From Allomyces arbusculus (Eukaryota; Blastocladiomycota; Blastocladiomycetes; Blastocladiales; Blastocladiaceae): a stretch of DNA of 64,000 bases. Below are positions 45,425 to 57,900 of this stretch, piece after piece (position 1 is the stretch's first letter; each line of letters opens with the position of its first letter). Position numbers and translations under genes: made by a program. The stretch lies in NCBI GenBank assembly GCA_027604705.1, contig JADHYV010000023.1:248001-312000 (forward strand). The letters run 5' to 3'. Below the pieces are notes generated by a model. It searched no databases. It had not been told where the DNA came from and saw only the letters and a program-made list of their open reading frames with translations.

Positions 45425-46673
45425 ACGCGTTCGTCGCCGCGCTCACGCGTCGGTCGTCTTGTTTCGTTCATTTTTCGTTTGCTTCATCTCTTTTGCGGCC
45501 TGCTGGCCCAAAAGCGCTGGCGTTGTATATATGGCATTGCGGTTGCGTATAGCCCCTTGTGCCCTCCGCGGTTCGACGCGTGCATGGGCCCGATGATGAA
45601 TAAACCCTCGAAATATTCGCAGATCTTGGTTTTTCTAGCTCGGGGACCTCCTTCGGTTGGGGGGGGGACCCTGTCAAGCAGAGCTTGATGTGAGTTTGAA
45701 CGCATCTTGCACCGGATCCCTTGCGACAAATAAAAGCCATGGCAGCTGAGGGATACAAACGTTGGTCGACATGCAAACCCACGGTTCCGCGGCGGTTGCC
45801 GCACAAATCTGACACGTTTGTTTGCTCTTTGGGTAAGCTGATTGGCAGGCAAAGGAACTGGAGGAGAGCATTTCGCGGCGAGATCGCGAGACCACGATAA
45901 ACTATGAGCAGAAATATGATTTTGGCGTGAAAGCATTTCGACTTGGGCGTTTTGCTTTGCTGGTTCTTGCTTGCTGGTGCACGCTGGTGCTCGCCGCGAC
46001 ACGGCTCACCCATTGCTCACCAGCAGCTTTGCTCTCATTTCCCTCTCTGCCTGCGATCGCACGCACGCGCGCCCCGTCCTGGACAAGCGCACAACGACGC
46101 CACCACCGCCGCCGCCCTTCCCGTCCACTTGCAACCTTCTCTCTCCCTGCATTCGGATCGCAACGACGTGCGGCGCGTGCGCAACCTGTGTGTCGGCGCT
46201 GGACCCGCCGCTGCCAGCCCTCGACCGACCAACCGACCGTGCTCCGACTGGCCCCCCACCTGGTCTCGTTTGCCCCGACCCGTGCCCAGCCCATTGTTTG
46301 CACTCGCGACGCCTGTCACGCTCCTTCGTCCGCGCCTGTCGCCTTGCTCCCGCCGTCGTCGTCGCACTCATCGCCAGCACGCTCGACGCACCGCACCGCA
46401 CCCAGTGGGCCAGACCTACTGCGACTCGTCGACGACTGTCGCCTCCGCCGAGGTCCTCCATTCTGTGCGCCCCTCGGCAACTTAATCCGTGCGCACGCTT
46501 GTGCCGACTTTCTCCCGGACCGAGTCGAGACGGCAAGCGCGCCCGCCGCTCGCTCGCGCGCGTGCTGGACTGCCGCGCGTACTGGCCTCATCACTGACCG
46601 ACGTCGGCCGTCTCCTGACGTGCACCCGAGCGCACGCCACTCCTACCTCGTTTGACGGATCACGGACGATATC
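45425..46673. other. Intergenic spacer
   Basis: This 1.25 kb spacer lies between the transporter and DMA1-like genes, both plus strand. It ends in a pyrimidine-rich run-up to the DMA1 start, consistent with a long 5' UTR or promoter. Frames here are compositional and no gene was recognised. Confidence 0.4.
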
Positions 46674-48193
46674 ATGGCCGACCACGCAGGTGCAGGCTCG
46701 CATGCTGTGCAGGGCAACGGGGCGCCCGCGGCGGAACCGGCGCCGACGATTCGATTCATCCCGTACATCACGGACCTGCACCGGGGGCTTAACTTCCCAA
46801 TCGTCGAGCGCAAAGTGCCCAACGGCAAGGTGCTCAAGGTGAAGCGGTTTGTGGAAAAGGGCAACGTCGACTTTAGCGACTCGATTGCGTTCAAGAGCAA
46901 AGTCGTGAGCCGCCAGCACGGCGAGATATGGACGCAGGGCCGTAAAGTACGTTTTACTTGTCGGGCGTGTTCTCGGCTGGCGTGAGATGACGTGCATGCG
47001 GGTCCTGACCTGTCTTTCGGTCGCTCTCTCATCCCTTTTGTTTCGTGTTTACGTACGTGCGTCCTCGGTTCGTCATTGTGCCAGTTTTACTTTCGCGACA
47101 CCAAGTCGTCATCGGGCACGTTCATCAACAATGTGCGCATTGCGCCAGCCAACTCGGAGAGTCCGCCGATTGAGCTGCACGACGGCGACATTATTCAGCT
47201 CGGCGTCGACTACCAAGGGCGCACCGAGGACATTTTCCGGTGTGTTCGCATCCGCATCGAGGTGAACCGCGAACCCTACCGCAACACGGCGTTCCGGTCC
47301 GTGTCACGCTTCCTTTGATCCTCCACCTCGCCATCTATCGCCATGCTAACACTTGCCTTGGCGCGTAATACAGAGGTCAAGTCGTCAAGGCGCTGCGCGC
47401 CTTCGCGGCCGCGACCGACACGGGCGACTGCTGCATCTGCCTGGGCCCAATAGCGCCGTTCCAGGCCCTCTTTATCGCGCCGTGCTGCCATACGTTCCAC
47501 TATAAGTGCTCGCGCCCGCTGCTCAACGCGTGGCCCACCTTCTCGTGCCCGCTGTGCCGGCACTACGCCGACCTGAACGCGAGTGTCTCAGTCGAGAACC
47601 TGTCCGAGTTCAACGACCTCGACGCCGAAGTCCCCGCATCGCCAACGGGGCCAGGCGCGGCCTCGCCGCCACCAGAGCCGTCGGCACAGGGATCCAACGA
47701 GCACATCGCGTCGCCGCTACCGAATGCTGCCACGGCTAACCCGCCTGACGAGCAGCACCTTGGCACTGGGCACGCGACGGCGGGGCCGGCGAACCATTTG
47801 CTCGCGCCGCTGCAGGCGCAGTTGCGCGCCACGTCGCAACAGTCGGTCACGACGTCGCACGGCCAGTCCGAGTCGAGCGGCGCGAGTCTTGGCGACGTTG
47901 CGGGGGACGTGACGGGCACTGCTGCTGCCACAGACGCCGTGCGGCCCGGATCGGCATCGAACGCTGCGCTCGCGCCGGGTGGTGCGGCAGGGCACTTGAC
48001 GCCGCGGTCGCTCGGGGCGCACTCGCCAACGGCGTCGCACGAAGATTGCGGCACGCCCACGTCTGACAAGGAGCGCGGCAACGTGACGGCCGTCGACGGC
48101 GCGGGGAGCGCCAGCGCTGCTGCCGCCGTGGCAGTGCCGGTCGCCGAGGGCAGTGCAGCGCGACACGACCAGGTGGGCGCACGTGACGAATAG
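46674..48193 (+). CDS. DMA1: FHA-RING E3 ubiquitin ligase, Dma1/Dma2 (CHFR/RNF8-like)
   Basis: Three exons, 46674-46946, 47085-47296 and 47374-48193, encode 434 residues. The FHA domain (about 30-150) has FPIVERKVPNGKVLKVKRF, SKVVSRQHGEIW (phosphothreonine-binding Ser-Arg-x-His), FYFRDTKSSSGTFINNVRI and DGDIIQLGVDYQGR, which follow the Dma FHA very closely. The RING, about residues 178-222, reads CCICLGPI, CCHTFHYKC and CPLC, a C3H-type zinc pattern with all ligands. The last 190 residues are Ala/Ser/Gly/Pro-rich and probably disordered. Dma proteins ubiquitylate septin regulators and SIN/MEN components and hold mitotic exit and septation when the spindle is disturbed. The start ATATCATGG is the only candidate before the conserved IRFIPYITDLHRG. 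Confidence 0.95.
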
Positions 48194-48380
48194 CGGCGCG
48201 CAAATGTCTCCCACGCACACGCGTTCATCAACCTCCCCAGCCGTGCGCACGAAGCGCTTATGGCCAACCTAATGCGCGCCCGAACCACGCCGGCCCCACT
48301 CTTCTTGCATTCGCCCGTTCGCTGCCCGTTCTCGACCGCCGCCGACACCACCTGAGTGATTGCCGTCACGGCCGATCGAT

Positions 48381-48397
48381 CCCCCCCCCCCCCCCCC
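48381..48397. repeat. Poly-C tract (17 C)
   Basis: An uninterrupted run of C lies about 40 nt before the start of the next gene. A second run of 14 C follows in its intron at 48555-48568. Confidence 0.9.
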
Positions 48398-48438
48398 AAG
48401 GCACGACTGTTTTCGAACGACGCGCGCACACGACGACC

Positions 48439-49270
48439 ATGGCCTCGATCCACCTGCCCCAACTCTACGATGAGCGCGGCGACAGCGGCGGCGGCGGGAG
48501 CGACGCGAATGGGCAGTTACGGCCAACGGCTGTGATTGTGAGTACTCTCCTCCTCCCCCCCCCCCCCCTTTTCATTTTCCTCGGCGTCGTGGAGACTGGC
48601 GGGCACGTTTGTTCGTTGGCGGTCAATGCAGTCGCGCTTCTGTTCGTTTGGCTTTTTTTTCTGTCGTTTCGTTTAATTCTCCATTCCCCGCCTCCCCTCG
48701 TCGTGATTACCGTGGTGTACCGTGTCCTGTTTATGGGTTGGCTTCTTCGTCGACGAGATAAACGTCATGCCCTTTCTGCCCGATTCAATTTTCTGACCCT
48801 CTTTCCGCGCGGTGGCATGCACGCGGCTACAGGACGCGCTGATTGACCAGGAAGGCTACGCATTTCTTGACCGGTACATGCGCGCGTGCCGACATCCACG
48901 GCTCGCTGCGGTCGCCGACGGCCGTAGTGTCGCGCACAGACCGGCACAACCGGCCCCGCTCGCGGTGCTCGAATCGTATGCGGACTTGTACCAGCAGGCG
49001 TGCGATCACTGGACACACTGGCTGCCTGCTGAGGGCGAGGTCATCAAAGCGTGCATAGAGGTGGTGCGGAAACGGCACGTTGGGCGAACCGACCGAGCGA
49101 TTGCCCGACTGATGCAGGAACGCGTATTGACTGATGCGGTTTTCGGCACTAGTCGAGCAGCGAAACAGCAGACCGGCACGGTCGCAGTACCAAGTTCGCA
49201 CGCGGCAAGCGCGGCCATGGTTGCTCCCGGCATTCATCGCGTGGGACCGCCCGGAGGATCGGTTGCGTGA
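48439..49270 (+). CDS. Unknown small helical protein
   Basis: Two exons, 48439-48537 and 48833-49270, encode 178 residues. The 295-nt intron has a GTGAGT donor, closer to the general eukaryotic consensus than its neighbours, a poly-C tract, and an ACAG acceptor. Exon 1 gives MASIHLPQLYDERGDSGGGG. Exon 2 is predominantly helical: DALIDQEGYAFLDRYMRACR, LESYADLYQQACDHWTHWLP, GEVIKACIEVVRKRH and AIARLMQERVL. I do not recognise the family. The soluble, helical, charged character and conserved-looking aromatic residues argue for a real protein, and the ATG context GACCATGG is good. Confidence 0.55.
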
Positions 49271-49692
49271 AAGGAACAAATTTGTCCTTCATTTCTGTCG
49301 TCGCGGGCGATTCGGCGTGGGTCGCGTCTTTGTACTGGAACGAGTCGTGAAAGAGTCAATGATGCGCATCGCGCATTACCTCCAAATTGCAACACGGTCA
49401 GTCGACGACCGCCGACGACCCTCGACGTGCAACACGACGGCAACTCGTTGCAACCGCAAAGCGCCATCAAGTCCAGTCAGAAAACGCTGCTGCGGGCAAG
49501 CCGAGGATCGCCAACCTTCATCGACCGTCGCGTGCAAGCGTTTCGACAGCGGAGGATTACGACTGCGACTGCGCGTGCACGAACCACGAGTTGGCGCGCG
49601 CTGTCGTCAACCTTCTCCCCCCCTACCAGCAAGCCGTACTTGAGCCCGCTCGCCATAAATCCCATCGTCGTACCGTGGCACCATCTGCGACC
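49271..49692. other. Intergenic spacer
   Basis: It lies between the unknown small gene and the HIT-family gene. No gene or repeat was recognised. Confidence 0.4.
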
Positions 49693-50425
49693 ATGTGGTG
49701 GAGTCGGAAACCGCGGCCGTGTGTGTTTTGCCACCTCAACCACGACGACTTTCGGATTGAGTACCAGGTGCTGGCGTGCCGGATCCTGGCCGCGATCCCA
49801 AATGGAAGAAGCTCACCCGATCCGTGGTCTCGTTCAGGACGACGAGCTCGCAATTTTCCACGATATCCGGCCCGCTGCACAGTTGCACCTGCTCGTCGTG
49901 CCTATCGCACACATCAAGAATATCAACCATCTCGATGCGACGCATGTCCCGATGCGTGCGTGTTTCCGTTCCGTTTTCCGCGCTGCGACATTCGACATGG
50001 TTCCGTTGAGGCTTACGTCGCTGCTCTTGTTCAGTCCAGCGCTTCGAGGAGCGCGCACGCGACGTGCTCGCCCAGGACAAGTTCAAGGACATTGTCGGCG
50101 CGTCGCCTGAGATTCGGTGCGTCTTCTCCACCCATTTGGTTTTGCTCTATGACGTCGCACCACTCAAGACGCCATGCTCGTCGGTTATAGCTTCGGCTTC
50201 CACGTCCCACCCTACAACACGGTGCACCACCTGCACCTGCACGTCCTGGTCCTGCCGTTCCGCTCCATGTTAGGCTGGAAATACAGCCGCAAGTGCGCGT
50301 GGTTCGCCCGGCTCGAAGATTTCTTGCCCACGCTCTCGACGCAGACCAGGCCCGTGAGCCCAACCGCCGTCTCCGGTGGTAGGTTGCCGAACAGCGCAAC
50401 GCCAGCGACAGAACCAGCACCATAG
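49693..50425 (+). CDS. HIT-family nucleotide hydrolase, HINT3-like
   Basis: Four exons: 49693-49767, 49838-49955, 50035-50116, 50191-50425, encoding 169 residues. The order is that of the HINT3/aprataxin-like branch: CVFCHLNHDDFRIEYQ, DDELAIFHDIRPAAQLHLLV, VPIAHIKNINHLDATHV, EERARDVLAQDKFKDIVGA and FGFHVPPYNTVHHLHLHVLV. The last segment carries the histidine triad HLHLHVL with its catalytic middle His. The final LGWKYSRKCAWFARLEDFL matches HINT3 proteins and not HINT1. Known members hydrolyse acyl-adenylates and adenosine phosphoramidates. Exon 2 ends at GTGCGTG after ATGC; other nearby GT sites break the frame. Confidence 0.88.
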
Positions 50426-50835
50426 TTCGAGACGGGGGCCGCGTTTGGTCCTGCGGCCTGAATGTCGTCGGCGCGTCGTCAAGATGAGTTGCAAAGACAC
50501 CATGGAGCGTGAAGTGCGAGCAGCGTGTAGATTATTTGATATTGCCGGGGCTATTTGTGCCGTTTGTTGCTTCCAATTCCATATTCGCGTGTTTATTTCT
50601 GGTCATCTGCTGGCGTGATCACTGCCGATCCGGCTTTGGTGCAAACTCCAGCCGGGACTGATCCGCTTCGTTCTCTCTCTCAATCAATCATTCGAGTACC
50701 CACGAGTGCCCGCAACAAGTGCCCGACAACCGTTGCACCGACTTGCTGCAACCCGCGCCCCCAAGCCGTGCTCGATCTGGCCCAATTCCTGCGTGGCAAC
50801 CCAACGTACTCGAAGCACAGCCTTCGCACCCAACC
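50426..50835. other. Intergenic spacer
   Basis: It lies between the HIT and cardiolipin synthase genes. The frame of the latter is open from 50719, but conservation begins later. No separate gene was recognised. Confidence 0.4.
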
Positions 50836-52049
50836 ATGATCGCGCACCGCAAATCGTTGACGCGGTTGCTGGGCACGTGTTCCCCACCCTTGGCGACACG
50901 CCTGGCCTTTGGTCTCAGCCCCGCCGCTACTGCCCCACGGATTTCGCGACCACTGCTCGTGCGCGGGTGCTGCCGCCCGTACTTGTCGGCCCCACCGTCG
51001 CAACCGGCCGTGCGCGATGTCATTCCCGACCCGGCACCCGGCACGTCCTCGGCCACGCCACCCTCAATCCCGGCGTCGGCAGCGCCCGCAGCAGCAGCAT
51101 CTCGCGACCGGTCGCCTGCACCGATTTACGGCGCATTCCGACTTGGCAGCGGTGCTGCGGGTGCTGGTGAAGTGCACGAGAACATTTACACGATTCCGAA
51201 CGCCATGTCGCTGGCGCGTCTCGTGAGCACGCCGTTTGTCGGATACTTTATCGTGACAGAGCAGTTTACACCAGCATTGGCGCTGTTTGCGGTATCGGCC
51301 GTAACGGATGCGGTACGCGGTTCTATTTTGGATGCGGCAGAAAGGGAGAAGCTAGTGTCGCTGACAGGTGGTTGGGATAGCTCGACGGATACATTGCGCG
51401 CAACTTCAACATGCGGTCGGTGCTCGGCACGATCTTGGACCCAATGGCCGACAAGGCGCTCATGACGACATTGACTATGTCGTTGGGCTATGTCGGGTTG
51501 ATCCCACGTTCGTGTTATCTGGTCTAGTGCTCGCGGATTCCTCAATTTGGACTCATATTTGATCCATAATATCCTCAGTCCCGCTCGCCGTCCTGATCAT
51601 CGGCCGCGACGCTGGCCTCGTCATCTCGTCCTTTGTCGTCCGGTACAAGTCGTTGCCGCCACCAGTACGTTCTTGCCTCCCCCATCGTTCTCCACCCGCA
51701 CCTGTTGGGCTGACCGTTACGCATCCACTTCCAGAAAACGTTCGCCCGATTCTGGGACTTTTCCCTCCCCTCGGCCGAAGTACGGCCCACGCTCATTTCC
51801 AAGGCCAACACGGTCCTGCAACTCGGACTTGTGGGCGGGGCGCTGGCCGCGCCCGTGGCCGCGGGTACCGCGCTTGCGACCGTGTGGGCCGCGTGGGCGC
51901 CGGCACTGCACTGGACGGTTGCGGCGACCACGCTCTGGTCGGGGCTCAGTTATGTCTTTTCGCGCGACGCAGTGCGTTACTTGCACCCGCCGCCAAAGGA
52001 CGCGGAGCCGGGCGCGGGCACAGTGGACAAGGCGGGGAAGAGCGCGTAG
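50836..52049 (+). CDS. CRD1: Cardiolipin synthase (CDP-alcohol phosphatidyltransferase type)
   Basis: Four exons: 50836-51312, 51381-51507, 51579-51664, 51735-52049, encoding 334 residues. A basic, Ser/Arg/Leu-rich N-terminus (MIAHRKSLTRLLGTC) is a probable mitochondrial targeting sequence. ENIYTIPNAMSLARLVSTPF begins the conserved domain. The CDP-alcohol phosphatidyltransferase motif is built across the first intron: SAVTDA then LDGYIARNFNMRSVLGTI and LDPMADK, giving D158, D161, G162, R166, D179 and D183 of the metal-binding pattern. PLAVLIIGRDAGLVISSF follows, then KTFARFWDF and membrane helices. The enzyme condenses CDP-diacylglycerol with phosphatidylglycerol on the matrix side of the inner mitochondrial membrane. 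This is the eukaryotic class, not the phospholipase-D-like bacterial class. Confidence 0.93.
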
Positions 52050-52413
52050 GGGTTGTCGGGGCGCATCGTGGAGTGACGTAGCGAATTGTAGGAAATGATT
52101 TTAGGAATTGTTTATAGCATCGGATTGCCGACGAGAACTCGCCACTAGTGGGCAGTTACTTGTGCCGAAAGCACACGTGAACGCGATCCGCCCAGTCGCT
52201 CTTCGCCGTTGACACCCCGGTCCACCTCTCTCCTCTTCAACGGCCAACTGCTGGCCCATGAACAGCAGCAGCAACTTGCAGCGTGCAACCGACTAGCATC
52301 AGCGACCAAAAAGGAGCGCCCTGGAGCGCCTTGGAGCGCCCTTGATCAACCGCGACCATAACCAAGCAAATTTCCAGCCCCCGTCCACGGGCCATGAGCA
52401 CGACCTCGCCGTC
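52050..52413. other. Intergenic spacer
   Basis: It lies between the cardiolipin synthase and UBP8-like genes. It contains a short triple repeat of TGGAGCGCC-type units near 52321-52341. No gene was recognised. Confidence 0.4.
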
Positions 52414-54630
52414 ATGACCGCACACCTTGCCAGCATGCCGCCCTACGCATCGACCACGCCCGCGATGATGAACGGTCACCACGACCACGCATCCGCTGCT
52501 GTTCCGGACCCAAGTGACTGCCCGCACCTCGGCCCGGCGCTGGCATCGTCACCCGCACTCGCGGCCAACATCCAGTTGCTGCGGCGGTACTCGACGGCCG
52601 TGGCCAAGGGCGTGCCGTGGCATAACACTCCGACGGTGGGGTACCAGAATGGCCATTTCAATGGGATGCGGGTGCCGCTGGTACGTGCGTGGTGGTCGGT
52701 TCGGAGCTTGTATCGGCAGTTGACGATTGGTCGGTGATATACGTAGCCCGAACAGCCCATCTGCGCTGCGTGCGGGTACTGGCGCCGCATTCTTGTCTGT
52801 TTGCAGTGCCGCACGTCGTGCTGTGCCAAGGAAGCGCACATGCAGGGTCACTTGGCCGCGACGGGGCATCCGTTTGGTACGTTTGATTTACGTTGGCGCA
52901 AAGCTCAGTTCAAGAAAATTGTACTTCTGACGACGCAGAGTGTGGTGCAAGTAGCATGGGATGTCACGCAGGGCGCCGTCTACTGCGTCCAGTGCGCCGA
53001 TTTTGTGTACCATGAAGATTTCGGTACCCTCCACCCTCCTCGTCTCGAACCGCTCACCCTGTCCGCGGTCCCTGACCGGTGGAGACGATGCCACTCCAGA
53101 TAGCGACGACGACGTACCCATGTTCGATGCCGAGACGCAGCTGCTTGTGGACCTGTTCTCCGAGCGGCCGCAGAAATGCGCGAGTGCGTTGCCTTCCTCA
53201 CCCGCGCAATCTCCACACCGACAACAATACCCGACCACTTTTCGTGCTCGCTTTAGGCCTGCGCGGGCTGAAAAACCTCGGCGCAACGTGCTACCTAAAC
53301 GTAATCCTGCAATCGCTCTGCCACAACCCGACGCTGCGTAACTTTTTCCTCAGCGACGGCCATCCGCCGCTGACCTGCACGCAGCGGCCGTGTATTGCGT
53401 GCGCGTTCGACTCGATTTGCTCGCAAGTCCGTCGCCCACCTACCAAGACTCGTGTGGGTCTTCCGCTCCGAATTGACCACAGCCCCTCCCCCCAATGTAG
53501 CTACACTCGGGCCACACGCACCCGCTCGCACCGACCGCCTTCCTTGCGACCCTGTGGTCGGCGCGCAAGGACGTGGCCAGTTCCGGGCAACACGACGCGC
53601 ACGAGTGTTTTATGTCCGTCATGAACGCACTGCACGCGGCGCTCGCGCCCGGGGCGCCAGACCCGCCAGCGCCGGAACCGCCCGTCGAGTGCGGCTGTGT
53701 GGTACACGCCGCGTTTGGCGGGACGTTGCGGTCGGCCGTGCGGTGCGGCGCGTGCGACCGGTCGGCGGTCGCGCTTGACCCATTTCTCGATATTTCGCTG
53801 GACGTGCGGGGCGAGTCGCTATTGCAGTGTTTGGCGCGGTTCACGGCGATCGAGGCGGTCCCGGGGTATTCGTGTGACGGGTGTCAAGGGCCGACGGTAC
53901 GTGCGATCGTGGCGGGGCCGTTGGGACGGGGAGGGTGGAGAAGAAGGGACAATGTGCTGACGCGACGCGGTGGAGAGCATGTAGATGGCGACCAAGGAAC
54001 TGTCGATTGCCAAGTTACCGCCGTCGCTGTGTTTCCAGCTCAAGGTCCGTCTCAAATTCGCGTCTCGCACGCGGTCCGCATCTCCCTCTGTCTTCCGAAC
54101 TCATTCCAACGAGTTCCACTAGCGGTTCGAAGCGTCGGGCACGACCAGTACCAAGATCGAGACGCCCGTGGCGGTCCCGACAACGCTCAACATGGCGCCG
54201 TTTGCTGCGCGCGACGTGATGCACGACCGCACGCTCTATGGGCTCTACGCGGTCGTGCATCACCGTGGGCAGCTGCATACAGGGCACTACACGGTGTACG
54301 TTCGGCAGAGCGATCACGTACGTCTTGTCTCGCGGCGATGGTGGATGGCATGAAACTGACGCGCATGCTGGTCGGTCATGATAGTGGTTCCGCGTCGACG
54401 ACGACAAGGTGATGCAGGTGCACGACAGCGAGGCAACGGGCGCCAACACGTACGTTACCGTCTCTTTTTACTCAGGAATGCGCGCTGGGACGGCGACAAC
54501 GTCGAGCGCGACACGCTTTGGACTTGAACTGACCGACTCGACACGACGCTCCGCTCTTCTCGCCTCGCGCATGCTCACAATGTTGCTTTGTTGTGCCAGT
54601 TACATGTGCTTTTATTCGCAAATCGAATGA
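52414..54630 (+). CDS. UBP8: Ubiquitin-specific protease of the SAGA DUB module (Ubp8/USP22)
   Basis: Ten exons: 52414-52680, 52747-52876, 52952-53023, 53100-53183, 53257-53426, 53501-53896, 53985-54044, 54123-54317, 54385-54449, 54600-54630, encoding 489 residues (human USP22 has 525). The UBP zinc finger has CPH, then CAACGYWRRILVCLQCRTSC, HMQGHLAATGHPF and YCVQC, so its Cys/His ligands are all present. The protease domain has LKNLGATCYLNVILQSL with catalytic Cys at about 196, LHSGHTHPLAPTAFL, SSGQHDAHECFMSVMNALH, the structural zinc pair CGAC and CDGC, HTGHYTVYVRQSD with His at about 448, and WFRVDDDKV. The family removes ubiquitin from histone H2B within SAGA. The last exon is 31 nt and supplies TYMCFYSQIE, matching the family NAYLLFY ending. 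Confidence 0.92.
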
Positions 54631-54966
54631 GATTCGACGCGAGGGATGAGCCGCTTCACAAGCAAGAGACGAAGGGCGTGGATTCAGGATAACGTTGTAT
54701 TTTACAGGACGCAGCTTCACACGCCAACTGCCACCACCAACTACGTCGCGACGCGCGCTGTACGCGCACGAACGGCTGACCGCCCAATCAGGAGGGAAGA
54801 GGAGAAGCAGGCCACCACCGGGTCATTTGGACGAACGCGCTCCATCCATCTTGCCCCCAGCGAGCACCATTACCACCAAAAGCAAAATGAAATCCAAATC
54901 CTAAGCCCGCAACAAAAAAAAAACGAGACGAATCGACGCTCAACACGGAACGCGCAGCACGTTCGT
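54631..54966. other. Convergent 3' spacer
   Basis: It lies between the stop codons of the UBP8-like (plus) and BET (minus) genes. It holds the 3' UTRs of both; no gene was recognised. Confidence 0.45.
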
Positions 54967-57900
54967 TTAGTCCGAGTCGGACCCCGATGATTCGTCGTCC
55001 GACCCATCGTCGTCCGACGAGTTCGTCCCGAGCATACTCGACAGTGCCGTGGGCCCGGACGCCTTGTGCAGCGGCGGGAGCGGCGCGGACGCGGCGCTCG
55101 TGACCGACGGCAACGAGTGCGTCGACGAATTCGCCGACGACGAGGTCGCCGACGACAGCGACCCGCCCTGCGCAGCGAGATGGTGCAGCGGCGGGAGCGG
55201 CGGGTCCTGCTGCTGCGCGGCCGCGGCAGCGGCGGGTGATGCCGACTGAGCGTCCTCGGTGACGAGCTGCCAGAGCCGGTAGAGCGTGCGGTGGTCGAGC
55301 GACGAGATGTCGAGCTCAATCTCCTCCTGCCCGTCGGACAGCGACGGCATCGACTCCTGAATAATCGTCAGCACCTGTTGCAGCTTCTCGGCACTCAGGT
55401 CGTTGATGCGCTCCGACAACTCGCGCTTCATCTCGTAGGTAATCTCGACCACGGGCTCGACGGGTGCCGCCGGGGCCGCGGCCGCAGCGGCCGACGACGA
55501 CGAAGCCGCGTAACCGCTACGAGCAGCACCCGCGCCATGACGACCGGCCGCCGACTTCTTGGCCGCGGCCAACGCGGCACCACCGCGCGCACCGGCGGAC
55601 CGACGTGCAGCCGCCGTGGGCGCCACTGATGGCGCGTCCGGGCCGGCGCCGCTGCCGCCCTTGTACCCCGGATGCTGGTAACTGGTCGGCGCCGTGCGCG
55701 CATACGCCTGCTCCTTCTGCATCTGCGCGCGTTGCAACTGCTCGAGCTGCTGCTGTTCGCGCGCGCGCGCTTCGCGGCGCCGCCGCTTCTTCTCGAGCCG
55801 GCGCGCGCGCATCTGCTCAATCTGCTGCTGCATGCGCTTGACCGACTCTTCGAGCTGCGCAATCGCCAACTTGTCATCGTCGTCGTCCGACGATTCTGAG
55901 TCGAGTGCGGCGGCCGCGGCCGCAGCCGCGGCAGCTTTGCTCGCCGCAGGCTTGGTCCGGGATCGCGCGCTCTGCTTGGCACGCGACGCCGACGCGGCGG
56001 GGGCCGCAGCGGGCGACGAAGCCGCACGAACCGACGAGCTCGGCGCCGCTGGCAAGGGAAGCGCGGAAGACGACGACGCGGCCGACGAGTTGGAGGACTG
56101 CGCGAGGGGCTGCGCCTGCGGCCGCTCGCTCCACTTTTGCTTGAAGAGCGCCTCGAGTTTCTGGCCCATGATGCGCACGGGCGTGCCAATCGGGTTGAAC
56201 TGGTAGCAGTTGCGGAACATGAGCTGCATGTCAGCCTCGAACCCGGCCGCGTTCGCGTAGTACCCGTCGTCGAGACGCTTGCGAATCGTCGACAAGTCAA
56301 TCGGGTGCTTAACGACCTCAAAGTAGCTTGGGTACATTTTGCGGTCAACCGGCTGCAAGAACGGGTTGGTGAAGTCGTTATAGTGCTTGCGGAACAGTTC
56401 GCGGATCAGCGACTGGCAAAACTTGAGCTCCTCGGCCGCGCGGCGAACCGACGCGGCCGACGCGGCTTTGCTCGCGCGCGAGCCCGATGCCGACGTCGAC
56501 GACTCGCCCTTGGCGGAGGCCGCCGTCATGGACGGCCGCCGCGCCCCACCGCTCCCGCCAGCACCCGACGACGACGCCTTGCTCGACCGAGGCGTCTTGT
56601 TGGCGAGCGCCGACGACGACTTGGACGCGGTTGCGCCAGCGGCAGCCGTAGCAGCCAGGCGTGCAGGCACAGGCGATGGCACGTGCGGCGGCGGCCGCGT
56701 GGCTGACGGCATCTTCTCAAAATGCCGCTCAAATGACCGGCGCACGTTGTTGGCCATGGTCGCAAAGACTGACTGCGGGCCATTGTACTTGATGCAATTG
56801 TCAAGCATCAAGTTGAAGTCGGCCACGAGCTGGTCAATCGTCGCGTAGGCGCGCGTTGTGAGCTTCCTCTCCATGGTCGACAAGTCCATGGGGTGCGTAA
56901 TAATCAGCGGGTAGTCCGGGATATTGAGCTTGACCGGGTCGACTGGGTCGAGAAAGATGTGCGCGTCCTTGAGCCGCTTGATGGCGCGCAGCATCGATAA
57001 GGCGTGCTTGAACTGCGCCATCGACATGGGCTTGTCGGTATCGCGCGGCACCGACGCGACGCCCGCCGCTGCGGCCGCCGAGGGGACTGCTGCGACGGGC
57101 GGAGGGGCGGTGAGCGCCGCGGGCACGGCCGGAGTCGGCGCAACGGGCACGCCGGGCTCCGACTTGATCGAGACGGCGGCTGATACGTCGGGCGACGACC
57201 CGCGCGACGAGAGCGCCGTGAACGGCGAGTAGATGCCGACCGGGATCGCGTGCGGCGAGTCGTACCCGGTGCCGTTCGGATCGTGGCCTGTATACGGCGG
57301 AACTGCTGCCGGTGGTGGGCGTGCCGACGAATCCGACGCATTCGACCCGCGCCGGTGGCCGTTGGGCACGCGGCCCGCGTCGTCCTCGTCCACGTCCATG
57401 TCCATGTCGGCCGCTGCAGCGCCGTTGGCGCCGTGACGAGTCGACGACGGCGAGAGCGTGGGCAAAACGGGCGTCTCAGCGAGCGACGCCGACGGCGGTG
57501 GTGACGGCGCTGCGGCAGCGGGCAGGTGGTGCGATGGCGAGACGGGCAGAGACGGTGCAGGCGGAAGCGACGGAGAACGTCGTGGTGCACTGGTGACACC
57601 ACCGTGCACAGAGCTAGTCGTGGATCGCGGCGAGGCCGGGGCAACGACGGTATCGGAAGCAGGCGCACCGAGACTGGCTGGTGGTGGGGCAAGCGGAAGG
57701 GGGCCGAGGGTCGGCGGTGGGGTCAGCGTGCCGGCGGCCGTGTCGTAGGCGGGCCAGTCGGACGTGCCATTGCCGTTGCTGGTGCCGTTCGGGTAGGAGT
57801 GGTGGTGGTGCTCCGTCTTGAGCTTCTTAAGCGGGTGCGCGACGCCGTCGAGCGCCGGGTCAGGCCTCTCGGGCTCGTGGTGCAGGCCGACATGGTCCGA

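Noticed and set aside
52681-52806. A single 126-nt intron between the first two UBP8 exons
   Set aside because: That model drops the second zinc-ligand pair. An acceptor at 52746 gives an exon encoding PEQPICAACG and reading straight into CLQCRTSCC, which restores all zinc ligands.
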